From assembly GCF_003667525.1 (NCBI RefSeq), contig NZ_RCUW01000003.1, forward strand, positions 1-64,000: 64,000 nucleotides of DNA. Reading direction: 5' to 3'. Below are positions 1-8,995 of the stretch, in pieces. This stretch comes from Mycetocola_B reblochoni. Its GTDB lineage: Bacteria; Actinomycetota; Actinomycetes; Actinomycetales; Microbacteriaceae. Under the pieces are notes generated by a model. That model was given only the letters and a program-made list of their open reading frames with translations, was not told the origin of the DNA and did not search any database. The position numbers were made by a program, and so were the translations under genes. The stretch's first letter is position 1. Each line of letters begins with the position of its first letter.

Positions 1-1168
1 GCCGGCGACGGGTGATGACGCGGCGACGATCCTGCCGAACACCACCGCGACGCTGACCCCCGAGACCGTTCCCGGCTCCGGCGACATCGTCTCCGCGGTG
101 TTCGACAACGGCGAGACCAGCAAGACCGTCCCCGGCGAAGGCGTCTGGTCGATCGAGCTCGTCGACGGCCAGCCCGTCGCGACGTTCACCCCGGAGAAGG
201 ACTACACCGGCCCCGTCACGTCGCAGTCCTACACGGTCACCGACGCCAACGAGCTGACCGCGTCCGGCACCCTCGAGGTCGCGATCACCGCGCCCCCGGC
301 CGCTGAGCCCGCCAGCGAGACGATCAACCCGAACACCACCGCGACCCTGCGGCCCGAGACCACACCGGGCAACAGCCCGCTGACCTCGGTCACCTTCGAC
401 AACGGCGAGACCAGCACGACCGTCCCCGGCGAGGGCGTGTGGAGCATCGAGCTCGTCGACGGCGAGGTCGTCGCGACGTTCACCCCGGAGAAGGACTACA
501 CCGGCCCCGTGACCGAGCAGTCCTACACCGTCACCGACGAGAACGGCCTCACCGCCACCAGCACCCTCAACGTCGACATCAACACGCCGCCGGCGACGGG
601 TGATGACGCGGCGACGATCCTGCCGAACACCACCGCGACGCTGACCCCCGAGACCGTTCCCGGCTCCGGCGACATCGTCTCCGCGGTGTTCGACAACGGC
701 GAGACCAGCAAGACCGTCCCCGGCGAAGGCGTCTGGTCGATCGAGCTCGTCGACGGCCAGCCCGTCGCGACGTTCACCCCGGAGAAGGACTACACCGGCC
801 CCGTCACGTCGCAGTCCTACACGGTCACCGACGCCAACGAGCTGACCGCGTCCGGCACCCTCGAGGTCGCGATCACCGCGCCCCCGGCCGCTGAGCCCGC
901 CAGCGAGACGATCAACCCGAACACCACCGCGACCCTGCGGCCCGAGACCACACCGGGCAACAGCCCGCTGACCTCGGTCACCTTCGACAACGGCGAGACC
1001 AGCACGACCGTCCCCGGCGAGGGCGTGTGGAGCATCGAGCTCGTCGACGGCGAGGTCGTCGCGACGTTCACCCCGGAGAAGGACTACACCGGCCCCGTGA
1101 CCGAGCAGTCCTACACCGTCACCGACGAGAACGGCCTCACCGCCACCAGCACCCTCAACGTCGACATC
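1..1168. repeat. Two tandem 588-bp coding repeats, near-identical
   Basis: Bases 1-580 reappear at 589-1168 with no difference that I could find by eye. Each unit encodes two homologous but distinct modules of about 98 residues. The array starts at or before the window edge, so the true copy number is unknown. Such arrays change length by recombination and are easily collapsed in assembly. Confidence 0.85.
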
Positions 1169-1441
1169 ACGACCCCGGTCGTACCGACGACGCCGCCGGC
1201 GACGGACACCCCGGAGCCGACCCCGAGCGAGCCGGCGACGCCTGCCCCGAGCAGCCCGTCGACCACGTCGAGCGTTCCGACCACGGTGGCAACGCCCGGC
1301 CAGGGCTCGGACGACACGTCCTCGGCCGCGGGCCTGGCCTCCACCGGCGCCGGAACGGGCGTGCTCCTCGGCGCACTGTTCGCCGCCGCGGCTGTGCTCG
1401 GCGGACTCCTGGTTCGCCGCCGCGCCTCGCGCACGGAGTGA
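2..1441 (+). CDS. CshA-like repeat surface protein with LASTG sorting signal (5' partial)
   Basis: This is the C-terminal part of a secreted cell-wall-anchored protein; its frame is open to the window edge, so the N-terminus lies upstream. About 98-residue modules alternate as A-B-A-B. Each carries a core of the type GEGVWSIELVDG, TFTPEKDYTG and SYTVTD, which resembles CshA-type fibril repeats of adhesins. After the repeats comes a Pro/Thr/Ser-rich wall-spanning stretch, then LASTG about 35 residues from the end, a hydrophobic segment and a short RRR tail. LAxTG is the motif favoured by class E sortases of actinobacteria. The 588-bp double module is repeated almost exactly at DNA level. A role in adhesion or fibrils is inferred; the ligand is unknown. 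A strong hairpin follows the stop. Confidence 0.85.
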   Translation, partial: PATGDDAATILPNTTATLTPETVPGSGDIVSAVFDNGETSKTVPGEGVWSIELVDGQPVATFTPEKDYTGPVTSQSYTVTDANELTASGTLEVAITAPPAAEPASETINPNTTATLRPETTPGNSPLTSVTFDNGETSTTVPGEGVWSIELVDGEVVATFTPEKDYTGPVTEQSYTVTDENGLTATSTLNVDINTPPATGDDAATILPNTTATLTPETVPGSGDIVSAVFDNGETSKTVPGEGVWSIELVDGQPVATFTPEKDYTGPVTSQSYTVTDANELTASGTLEVAITAPPAAEPASETINPNTTATLRPETTPGNSPLTSVTFDNGETSTTVPGEGVWSIELVDGEVVATFTPEKDYTGPVTEQSYTVTDENGLTATSTLNVDITTPVVPTTPPATDTPEPTPSEPATPAPSSPSTTSSVPTTVATPGQGSDDTSSAAGLASTGAGTGVLLGALFAAAAVLGGLLVRRRASRTE

Positions 1442-1476
1442 CACCGTCGCGGCGCCCCACCGGTGTGCCGTGACGC

Positions 1477-1507
1477 GGGCGGGCGGGGATTCGGTCCCCG
1501 CCCGCCC
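1477..1507 (+). terminator. Hairpin terminator after the surface protein
   Basis: A perfect 13-bp inverted repeat (GGGCGGGCGGGGA paired with TCCCCGCCCGCCC) with a 5-nt loop lies 36 bp after the stop codon. There is no clear T-tract, as is usual in high-GC actinobacteria. Confidence 0.6.
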
Positions 1508-1629
1508 GACTCGTATCCGGGCCCGCGTCCGACGCCGGCCCGACGCGCCGTACCCCACCGGTCACCCGCGATCCACCACCCACGACCGGCGACCACCCTC
1601 ACCCCTCCACCGGATAGAATTCTCCCGAG

Positions 1630-3198
1630 ATGCCCCCGATCCCCCCGACAGGCACCGCACCCGACCTCGGCGGTGATCTGACCAGCCTCCGCAGCGCGCT
1701 CCACGACGACGATCACCACGCCGTGGCCGCGCTCCTCCGCACGGGCTTCTGGCCCCTGCTCGCCGCGGATGGAGAGACGACGGTCCGCGCGCTCAACGCC
1801 CTTCCACCCGAGCTCATCAGCGCGGATCCGGAGCTGACCGCGGTCGCCGCGCTCTGCGTGCTGCTGACGCCGCAGGAGGCGATCGCGCCCTCCGGCGTCG
1901 GCACGGGTGAGCGGAGCGCCCCGCCGGGACGCGCTCATCGCGTCGCCGACGTGTTCGACAAGATGCTCCGACACCGTCTCCACGGCGACTTCGCCGACGC
2001 GGACGCGGCCGCCCATCTGATCCGCAGCATCCTCGCGCAGGGCCGGCGTCCCGGTGACGAGGTCTCCCCCTCGCTCCAGTCCCTCGCCCTGCTGCACTGC
2101 GGCGTCACGGCGATCCTCATGTCGCACAGCTCCACCGCCGTCGCCGACTTCGAGGCGGCCAGGCAGATCGCCATCGCCATCGGGAACACCATCCTCACGC
2201 GGGAGGCGACGGCCAAGCTCGCGCTCGTCCATGCGCTGCGCGGCAACGAGGGCGTGACCAGGGCGTCGCTCGCGGCCTGCGCGGCAATGCCGGAGCCGAC
2301 ACCGATCATGCGCGCCGTCATGCACGACGCCGAGAACATGGCCCGCGACCTCATGGCCGTCGAGCGCGACCCCGTCGTCGGGCTGCCTGATACCGGCTTC
2401 GCGATGGCGATGGACACCCTCAACGAGCTCTGGCCGATCCGCTTCATCATCGAGACCAGGCGCGCGCTCGCACGACTGTCGCCCGGCACGGTCGCCGAGT
2501 GGGCCCGACTGCTGCGCACCTCCCGAGCGACGGCGATGTCGCCGCTCGCGATCGACGCCCTCGACGCGGGCTGCATCGACGCGGCCGTGTGCTCCGGAGA
2601 GTACGGCGCGGCGCGGCGGATCGCCGAGCAGAGCACGCACCAGGGCAGACTCACCGCGATCGCCCGCCTCCGCCTCGCCGTCGTCAGTGGCGGCGCCCGG
2701 CGCGCCGAACAGGAGGTGGCGCACATCCGGCACGACCCGGACCTCCCGCTCACGACGCGTGAAGAGCTCTCGCTGCTGCGGGCCTGGATCGCCGTCGAGC
2801 TCGGGCACGTCCCCGACCGGGCCGACGCCCTCGCCGCGGTGCTCGTCCACGGGCGCCGCCCCCGGATGTTCACGCTGGTGCCGTCACGGGTGCTGAGCGC
2901 GCTGGCCCCCTCGGTGAGCGTTCCGCTCCGTGACGCCTACGTCGCAGCCTGCGACGGGGTCGTCTCCGTCGTGCCCGACACCGCGGTCGTGCGACTGTCC
3001 CCCCGCGAGCTGGCCGTGGCCCACTCGATCGTGACCGACCGAACGGTGCCCGAGTCGGCGCTGCGTCTCAGCGTGTCGGTGAACACCGTGAAGACGCAGC
3101 TGAAGTCGGTCTACCGCAAGCTCGGCGTCACGACCAGGGCGGAGGCGCGCGACCTCATCCGGCGCCTCGGGATCGTCGACGACCCCGGGCAACACTGA
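1630..3198 (+). CDS. LuxR-type transcriptional regulator with C-terminal HTH
   Basis: This 522-residue protein has a GerE/LuxR-type helix-turn-helix in its last 65 residues (LSPRELAVAHSI, then SVNTVKTQLKSVYRKLGV). The preceding 450 residues look like an alpha-helical, TPR/MalT-like sensor region rich in Ala, Arg and Leu; no response-regulator receiver or Walker A motif is seen, so it is neither a NarL-type regulator nor a full LAL ATPase. The ATG has no Shine-Dalgarno sequence; a TAGAAT box ends 9 nt upstream, suggesting an almost leaderless transcript. It may regulate the adjacent surface protein, but only proximity suggests this. The stop codon lies inside a 16-bp tandem repeat. Confidence 0.8.
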   Translation: MPPIPPTGTAPDLGGDLTSLRSALHDDDHHAVAALLRTGFWPLLAADGETTVRALNALPPELISADPELTAVAALCVLLTPQEAIAPSGVGTGERSAPPGRAHRVADVFDKMLRHRLHGDFADADAAAHLIRSILAQGRRPGDEVSPSLQSLALLHCGVTAILMSHSSTAVADFEAARQIAIAIGNTILTREATAKLALVHALRGNEGVTRASLAACAAMPEPTPIMRAVMHDAENMARDLMAVERDPVVGLPDTGFAMAMDTLNELWPIRFIIETRRALARLSPGTVAEWARLLRTSRATAMSPLAIDALDAGCIDAAVCSGEYGAARRIAEQSTHQGRLTAIARLRLAVVSGGARRAEQEVAHIRHDPDLPLTTREELSLLRAWIAVELGHVPDRADALAAVLVHGRRPRMFTLVPSRVLSALAPSVSVPLRDAYVAACDGVVSVVPDTAVVRLSPRELAVAHSIVTDRTVPESALRLSVSVNTVKTQLKSVYRKLGVTTRAEARDLIRRLGIVDDPGQH

Positions 3199-3244
3199 CC
3201 CCGGGCAGCACTGACCCCGGGCAGCACTGACCCCTGGCTGCACC
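3181..3244. repeat. 16-bp tandem repeat spanning the luxR-type stop codon
   Basis: The unit GACCCCGGGCAGCACT occurs three times in a row (first copy with one change), with a fourth diverged copy. The TGA stop of the upstream gene is made by the junction of copies one and two, so each further copy recreates an in-register ACTGA. Confidence 0.8.
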
Positions 3245-3320
3245 GGCCCCCGGCCGCCCGGGCTCGCCGTCGTCCGGCCCTCCCCGAAGCCGCGGCACCG
3301 CGGTGGAGCGGCGACGGGAC

Positions 3321-3797
3321 TCAGACCGCCGCGACCTCGCGCAGTTCGGCGACGGCCTGGCGGTAGGCGTCCATCTGGCGCGCCTCGCCCGGGGCCGTGA
3401 TGAAGCTCGCCCTGATGACACCGTCCGTGTCGATCAGGAAGGTGGCGCGGTTGGCCACGCCCCTGTCCTCGAGGAACACCCCGTACTCCTTCGCGACGGC
3501 GCCGTGCGGCCAGAAGTCAGCGAGCAGGTCGAAGCTGTACCCCTGCTCCTCCGCCCACGCGCGCAGCGTGTGCTTGGAGTCGACGCTGATGCCGACGACC
3601 GTGACGCCTGCCTCCTCGAACTCGGCCAGGTTGTCCTGGAGGGCGCACAGCTCCCCCGTGCAGATGCCGGAGAACGCCAGAGGGAAGAACACCAGTGCGA
3701 CCGCTCCGGTCCCGCGGAATCCGCTGAGGGTGACGCTTTGACCGAACTGGTTCCGCAGCTCGAAGTCGGGTGCCTGGGTGGCGTTTTCCAGAGCCAA
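3321..3797 (-). CDS. ahpE: AhpE-type peroxiredoxin
   Basis: This 158-residue thiol peroxidase should reduce hydrogen peroxide, organic peroxides and peroxynitrite in the cytoplasm. It closely matches mycobacterial AhpE in pattern: VFFPLAFSGIC with the peroxidatic Cys46, then FWPHGAVAKEYGVF and a GVANR segment. An extra Cys51 sits five residues after Cys46; this could act as a resolving cysteine in an otherwise 1-Cys family, but that is inference. The start is TTG, chosen because a clear GGAGG lies 6 nt upstream. It is transcribed divergently from aceE. A good -35/-10 pair lies about 50 nt upstream. Confidence 0.9.
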   Translation of the reverse strand: MALENATQAPDFELRNQFGQSVTLSGFRGTGAVALVFFPLAFSGICTGELCALQDNLAEFEEAGVTVVGISVDSKHTLRAWAEEQGYSFDLLADFWPHGAVAKEYGVFLEDRGVANRATFLIDTDGVIRASFITAPGEARQMDAYRQAVAELREVAAV

Positions 3798-3851
3798 GGG
3801 GGTCCTCCGTGTGGGGCGTGTGTGGTGGCCAGGGGTTGCGGGCCAGCCGCC

Positions 3852-3880
3852 ATCCTAAACCCGGTGCAACGCGCCGCCAA
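3852..3880 (-). promoter_or_regulatory. Probable sigma-70-type promoter of ahpE
   Basis: On the minus strand TTGGCG (3875-3880) and TAGGAT (3852-3857) are separated by 17 bp. Transcription would start near 3845, giving a 5' leader of about 48 nt that contains the GGAGG of ahpE. Confidence 0.5.
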
Positions 3881-4005
3881 GGTCGAATACTGGCCGACGG
3901 AGAAGATAGGCTGAACGGTGGTGCTCGACAGGCACCGTCTCGTGCCCACGCACCGGCGTCGGCACCGCACACGGGCACGATCTGCCCCAGAGAGAAAGGT
4001 CGACG

Positions 4006-6735
4006 GTGACTGTAAACGACCAGGACCCGTACTCGGTCAGCAACAATGACTCCGACCCCCAGGAGACCGCCGAGTGGCGTGAGTCCCTCGACGGCCTGGT
4101 GCAGCAGCACGGTCGCCAGCGCGCACGCGAGATCGTGCTCAGCCTGCTGAAGCGCTCCCGCGAACTGCACCTGGGCATCCCGATGGTCCCGACGACCGAC
4201 TACGTCAACACCATCGCGCCCGAGAACGAACCGGCGTTCCCCGGCGACGAGGAGCTGGAGCGCCGCTACCGGGCGTGGATCCGCTGGAACGCGGCCATCA
4301 CCGTCCACCGCGCGCAGCGGCCCGGCATCGGCGTCGGCGGACACATCTCCACCTATGCCTCCTCCGCCGCGCTGTACGAGGTCGGCTTCAACCACTTCTT
4401 CCGCGGCCAGGACCACCCCTCCGGCGGCGATCAGGTCTTCATCCAGGGCCACGCCTCCCCCGGCACCTACGCCCGCGCCTACCTCGAGGGCCGGCTCAGC
4501 GAGCACCAGCTGGACGGCTTCCGCCAGGAGAAGTCCCGCAACGACGGCGGTCTCAGCTCGTACCCGCACCCGCGGCTCATGCCCGAGTTCTGGCAGTTCC
4601 CGACCGTGTCCATGGGCCTCGGCCCGATCAACGCGATCTACCAGGCGCAGACGAACCGCTACCTGCAGAACCGCGGCATCAAGGACACCAGCGAGCAGCA
4701 GGTCTGGGCGTTCCTCGGCGACGGCGAGATGGACGAGGTCGAGTCCCGCGGTCAGCTCCAGGTGGCCGCCAACGAGGGCCTGGACAACCTCAACTTCGTG
4801 ATCAACTGCAACCTGCAGCGCCTCGATGGCCCGGTGCGCGGCAACGGCAAGATCATCCAGGAGCTGGAGAGCTTCTTCCGCGGCGCCGGCTGGAACGTCA
4901 TCAAGGTCGTCTGGGGCCGCGAGTGGGACGACCTGCTCGCCCGCGACGACGAGGGCGCGCTGCTCAACCTGATGAACACGACCCCCGATGGCGACTTCCA
5001 GACCTACAAGGCTGAGAACGGCGCCTTCGTCCGCGAGAACTTCTTCGGCCGCGACGAGCGTGCGCTGAAGCTGGTCGAGGGCTACAGCGACGAGCAGATC
5101 TGGAACCTCAAGCGCGGCGGCCACGACTACCGCAAGGTCTACGCCGCCTTCAAGGCCGCGAGCGAGCACAAGGGTCAGCCGACGGTCATCCTCGCCCACA
5201 CCATCAAGGGCTACGGCCTGGGTCCGCACTTCGAGGGCCGCAACGCGACGCACCAGATGAAGAAGATGACGCTGGAGGACCTCAAGGCCTTCCGCGACCA
5301 GATGCACGTGCCGATCACGGACGCGCAGCTCGAGGAGAACCCCTACCAGCCGCCGTACTTCAAGCCGTCCGACGATGACGAGGCGATCCAGTACCTGCAC
5401 GAGCGGCGGCGCTCGCTCGGCGGCTATCTGCCGGAGCGGCGCAGCAAGCACACGGCGATCTCGCTTCCCGACGACAAGGCCTACGCGATCGCGAAGAAGG
5501 GCTCGGGCACGCAGGAGATCGCCACGACGATGGCGTTCGTCCGGCTGCTCAAGGACCTGATGCGCTCGAAGGACTTCGGCGAGCGGCTCGTGCCCGTCAT
5601 CCCCGACGAGGCGAGGACGTTCGGCATCGACGCGTTCTTCCCGAGCGCGAAGATCTACAACCCCTCGGGGCAGAACTACCTCTCCGTCGACCGCGAGCTG
5701 CTGCTGGCGTACAAGGAGAGCCCCCAGGGCCACATCGTGCACGTCGGCATCAACGAGGCGGGCGCGGCCGCGGCCTTCACCAACCTCGGCACGAGCTACG
5801 CCACACACGGCGAGCCGCTCATCCCCGTGTACGTCTTCTACTCGATGTTCGGGTTCCAGCGCACGGCGGACGCGCTGTGGGCCGCGGGCGACCAGATGGC
5901 GCGCGGATTCCTCCTCGGTGCCACCGCGGGCCGGACCACGCTGACGGGCGAGGGCCTGCAGCACGCCGACGGCCACTCGCTGCTGCTGTCCTCGACGAAC
6001 CCGGCGGTCGTGTCCTACGACCCGGCCTACGGCTACGAGATCGGCCGGATCGTCCGTGCCGGAATCGAGCGGATGTACGGCGGCCAGCACGAGGACCCGA
6101 ACGTCATGTACTACCTCACGGTGTACAACGAGCCGATCATCCAGCCGGCCGAGCCGGAGGACGTCGACGTGGACGGCATCGTGCGCGGCATCCACCGCAT
6201 CGCGCCCGCCACCGGCTCCGAGGGGCCGTCGGCTCAGATCCTGGCGTCCGGCGTGGCCGTGCCGTGGGCCCTCGAGGCCCAGCAGCTGCTCCGCGACGAC
6301 TGGGGCGTGAACGCCGACGTCTGGAGCGTCACCAGCTGGACGGAGCTGCGCCGCGACGGTCTCGCCGCCGAGGAGCACAACTTCCTGCACCCCGAGGCCG
6401 AGCCGAAGACCGCCTACCTCAGCGACAAGCTCGCTGAGGCGACGGGTCCCGTGCTGGGCGTGTCGGACTTCATGCACGCCGTTCCCGACCAGATCCGTGC
6501 CTTCGTGCCCGGCGACTATGCGACGCTCGGCGCCGACGACTTCGGATTCTCCGACACGCGCGCGGCGGCCAGGAGGTTCTTCAAGATCGACGGGCCGTCG
6601 ATCGTTGTGCGCATCCTGGAGCAGCTCGTCGCGCGGGGCGAGCTGGACGCCGGGATCCCCCAGGAGGCGATCGAGCACTACCAGCTGCACGACGTCACCG
6701 CGGGGAGCACCGGCAACGCCGGGGGCGAGAGCTAG
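4006..6735 (+). CDS. aceE: Pyruvate dehydrogenase E1 component, homodimeric
   Basis: This 909-residue thiamine-diphosphate enzyme decarboxylates pyruvate and acetylates the lipoyl group of E2, feeding acetyl-CoA to the TCA cycle and fatty-acid synthesis. The length fits the single-chain (AceE) family. The TPP motif GDGEMDE begins near residue 239 and is followed by NCNLQRLDGPVRGNGKI. The transketolase-like central and C-terminal domains are complete. The start is GTG with AGAAAGG six bases upstream. A TAGGCT box at 3907-3912 could be its -10, leaving a leader of about 90 nt. Its position just before the FasR/fab genes links acetyl-CoA supply to lipid synthesis. No E2 or E3 gene is in the window. 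Confidence 0.96.
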   Translation: MTVNDQDPYSVSNNDSDPQETAEWRESLDGLVQQHGRQRAREIVLSLLKRSRELHLGIPMVPTTDYVNTIAPENEPAFPGDEELERRYRAWIRWNAAITVHRAQRPGIGVGGHISTYASSAALYEVGFNHFFRGQDHPSGGDQVFIQGHASPGTYARAYLEGRLSEHQLDGFRQEKSRNDGGLSSYPHPRLMPEFWQFPTVSMGLGPINAIYQAQTNRYLQNRGIKDTSEQQVWAFLGDGEMDEVESRGQLQVAANEGLDNLNFVINCNLQRLDGPVRGNGKIIQELESFFRGAGWNVIKVVWGREWDDLLARDDEGALLNLMNTTPDGDFQTYKAENGAFVRENFFGRDERALKLVEGYSDEQIWNLKRGGHDYRKVYAAFKAASEHKGQPTVILAHTIKGYGLGPHFEGRNATHQMKKMTLEDLKAFRDQMHVPITDAQLEENPYQPPYFKPSDDDEAIQYLHERRRSLGGYLPERRSKHTAISLPDDKAYAIAKKGSGTQEIATTMAFVRLLKDLMRSKDFGERLVPVIPDEARTFGIDAFFPSAKIYNPSGQNYLSVDRELLLAYKESPQGHIVHVGINEAGAAAAFTNLGTSYATHGEPLIPVYVFYSMFGFQRTADALWAAGDQMARGFLLGATAGRTTLTGEGLQHADGHSLLLSSTNPAVVSYDPAYGYEIGRIVRAGIERMYGGQHEDPNVMYYLTVYNEPIIQPAEPEDVDVDGIVRGIHRIAPATGSEGPSAQILASGVAVPWALEAQQLLRDDWGVNADVWSVTSWTELRRDGLAAEEHNFLHPEAEPKTAYLSDKLAEATGPVLGVSDFMHAVPDQIRAFVPGDYATLGADDFGFSDTRAAARRFFKIDGPSIVVRILEQLVARGELDAGIPQEAIEHYQLHDVTAGSTGNAGGES

Positions 6736-6741
6736 TCCGTC

Positions 6742-7962
6742 GTGCCGCGAAGCAAAGCGGAGACGCTCGACTGGCTCCGGCGCATCTCCGGTGAGCTCTC
6801 GACGCTCACGGTGAAGCGACTGGAGACGGAGCTCCCCTGGTACTCCGACATGCCACCGGGCCGGCGCAGTGCCGTCGGCCTGGTGGCCCAGGCGGGGATC
6901 ACCTCGTTCATCGCGTGGTACGACGACCCGAAGGCGACACCCTGGATCGCGGCTGACGTCTTCGCCGCGGCGCCGCGGGAGCTGCTGCGCAGCGTCAGCC
7001 TGCAGCAGACGCTCCAGCTGATCCGCGTGACGGTCGAGGTCTTCGAGGAGCGAGTCTCCGGCGTCAGCGAGGAGCTGCGCGAGGCGGTGCTGCTGTACTC
7101 CAGGGAGATCGCCTTCTCCGCCGCCGACGTCTACGCCAGAGCGGCGGAGGCGAGGGGGCTGTGGGATGCTCGGCTCGAGGCCCTCGTCGTGGACTCGATC
7201 CTCTCGGGAGAGACGGACGACGAGCTGCCGAGCCGGATCGCCGCGCTCGGCTGGCACGGCCACGGCGAGGTCGCTGTGCTCGTGGGCACGACCCCTCCCC
7301 AGCTCGACGTCGACCAGCTCCGCCGCACGTCGAGGCACATGAAGGCTGACGTGCTGATCGGTGTCCAGGGCAAGCGGCTCGTGCTCGTCATCGGCCGCGC
7401 GGAGGCGGACGCCCCCGACGGCGACGACGACGAGGAGTCCGACGGCGCCGCCCCTGGCCCGGGGTTCATGGAGATCGCCGCTGCACTGGAGCGGGGCTTC
7501 GGCGACGGCTTCCTCGTGCTCGGGCACACCGTTCCCAGCCTCGTCGACGCGTCGAGCAGCGCGCGCTCCGCGCTGGCCGGCTTCGCCGTGGCGCACGCCT
7601 GGCGCAACGCGCCGCGCCCGGTGCACGCGAACGATCTGCTTCCCGAGCGCGCGCTCGTCGGGGACGCCCAGGCGCGGACCACCCTGGTCGACCGCATCTA
7701 CCGCCCCCTTCAGGCGCACTCGTCCGACCTGGTCCTCACCCTGTGGGCGTATCTGGACAACGGGCGCTCACTGGAGGCGACGGCACGCGAGCTCTTCGTG
7801 CACCCGAACACGGTCAGGTACCGGCTCAAGCGGGTGTCCGACGTGATCGGCTGGGATGCGACGGGGGCGCGCGAGGCGCTCATCCTGCAGTCCGCGCTCA
7901 TCCTCGGCTCGATCGCCGACCACGAGCGCGCCCGTCCGGCATCGCGGCAGGCCAAGCGGTAG
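6742..7962 (+). CDS. fasR: PucR-family regulator of fatty-acid synthesis (FasR-like)
   Basis: This 406-residue protein ends in a PucR-type helix-turn-helix (LEATARELFVHPNTVRYRLKRV) and has a GGDEF-like/CdaR-like middle region. In streptomycetes the PucR-family activator FasR lies directly upstream of fabD-fabH-acpP-fabF and binds the fabD promoter; the same order here supports the name. It begins with GTG only 6 nt after aceE and is probably co-transcribed with it, which would tie expression to pyruvate flux. The product should bind DNA in the 105-bp gap before fabD. An acidic DGDDDEESDG loop sits near residue 230. The exact ligand cannot be read from sequence. Confidence 0.85.
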   Translation: MPRSKAETLDWLRRISGELSTLTVKRLETELPWYSDMPPGRRSAVGLVAQAGITSFIAWYDDPKATPWIAADVFAAAPRELLRSVSLQQTLQLIRVTVEVFEERVSGVSEELREAVLLYSREIAFSAADVYARAAEARGLWDARLEALVVDSILSGETDDELPSRIAALGWHGHGEVAVLVGTTPPQLDVDQLRRTSRHMKADVLIGVQGKRLVLVIGRAEADAPDGDDDEESDGAAPGPGFMEIAAALERGFGDGFLVLGHTVPSLVDASSSARSALAGFAVAHAWRNAPRPVHANDLLPERALVGDAQARTTLVDRIYRPLQAHSSDLVLTLWAYLDNGRSLEATARELFVHPNTVRYRLKRVSDVIGWDATGAREALILQSALILGSIADHERARPASRQAKR

Positions 7963-8054
7963 CCGCCGTCCGCACGCTCCCTCTTGTAGCCCCGAGAACA
8001 AAGCTCCTTCCCCGTGTTGGAGAAAATGTGCACGGCATCCCGGCCCATCCCGGG

Positions 8055-8060
8055 CAGACT
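8055..8060 (+). promoter_or_regulatory. Probable -10 box of leaderless fabD transcript
   Basis: CAGACT ends 6 nt before the GTG of fabD, the spacing that recurs at other starts here. The first base of the usual TAnnnT is missing, so this is a weak box that may need the FasR activator. Confidence 0.35.
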
Positions 8061-8066
8061 AGTCAG

Positions 8067-8984
8067 GTGATTGTGATCGTCTGCCCGGGACAGGGCTCTC
8101 AGAAACCCGGCTTCCTCACCCCCTGGCTCGATCTCGACGGCGTCGGGGCCGCGCTGGAGCGCTATTCCGAGGCCTCGGGGCTCGACCTCACGGCCCACGG
8201 CACCGTGTCCGACGAGGACACCATCCGTGACACCGCCGTCGCCCAGCCGCTCATCGTCGCGGCCGGCCTGGTCACCCTGAACGCCCTGCGCGAGCGCATC
8301 TCCGGACCGGTCGACGGCTTCGCCGGCCACTCGGTCGGCGAGATCACCGCGGCAGCGGCGGCCGGCGTGCTCAGCGAGGACGACGCCCTCGGCTTCGTGT
8401 CCACCAGGGCGAGGGCCATGGCCGCCGCGGCCGCGGCCGTCCCGACAGGGATGAGCGCGGTGCTCGGCGGCGATGAGGCGACGGTGCTCGCGCTCGTGTC
8501 CGAGCTGGGCCTCGAGCCGGCGAACTTCAACGGCGGAGGACAGATCGTGGTCGCCGGCGACCTCGGCGCGCTCGCACAGCTCGCCGAGCGCGCCCCGCGC
8601 GGCACCCGCGTCGTCCCGCTCCAGGTGGCCGGGGCGTTCCACACCCGCTACATGGCCCCCGCCCGCGACGCGCTCGCCACCGTGCGCACCTCGCTCACCC
8701 CGCACGACCCCGAGACCCGCCTGTGGAGCAACAACCACGGGGCCCCCGTCACCTCGGGCACGGAGTTCGCCGACCTCCTCGTCACCCAGGTCGCCTCGCC
8801 GGTGCGCTGGGACCGGACGATGGACTCCTTCGTCGAGCTCGGCGTCACCGGGCTCGTCGAGCTCGCCCCCGCCGGTGCGCTCACCGGACTGGCCAAGCGC
8901 GCGATGCGGGGCGTCCCCACCGTCGCCGTGCGCACCCCCGACGACCTCGATGCAGCCGTCGAGCTGCTGAGCACCACACGCTGA
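8067..8984 (+). CDS. fabD: Malonyl-CoA:ACP transacylase
   Basis: This 305-residue enzyme transfers malonyl from CoA to acyl carrier protein, the first committed step of the type II fatty-acid pathway. Visible are the N-terminal PGQGSQ oxyanion motif (residues 7-12) and the nucleophile elbow GHSVG with Ser89. The length is normal for FabD. GTG at 8067 is chosen because it sits 6 nt after a -10-like box; a second in-frame GTG at 8073 would lose only two residues. No Shine-Dalgarno sequence precedes it. FabD opens the fab run and is followed by fabH after 11 bp. Confidence 0.95.
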   Translation: MIVIVCPGQGSQKPGFLTPWLDLDGVGAALERYSEASGLDLTAHGTVSDEDTIRDTAVAQPLIVAAGLVTLNALRERISGPVDGFAGHSVGEITAAAAAGVLSEDDALGFVSTRARAMAAAAAAVPTGMSAVLGGDEATVLALVSELGLEPANFNGGGQIVVAGDLGALAQLAERAPRGTRVVPLQVAGAFHTRYMAPARDALATVRTSLTPHDPETRLWSNNHGAPVTSGTEFADLLVTQVASPVRWDRTMDSFVELGVTGLVELAPAGALTGLAKRAMRGVPTVAVRTPDDLDAAVELLSTTR

Positions 8985-8995
8985 ACGGACCCACG

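Noticed and set aside
1..1168. Tandem repeats as a possible CRISPR array or mobile repeat.
   Set aside because: The repeats are long, in frame, directly adjacent and encode protein modules; there are no spacers.
1111..2850. A 579-codon minus-strand frame opposite the surface protein end and LuxR-type gene.
   Set aside because: Composition of a shadow frame; it crosses the terminator and has no domain.
3517..7719. A 1400-codon minus-strand frame antisense to aceE and fasR.
   Set aside because: Low-complexity Val/Arg/Ala/Leu composition, no motif, and clear coding on the plus strand.
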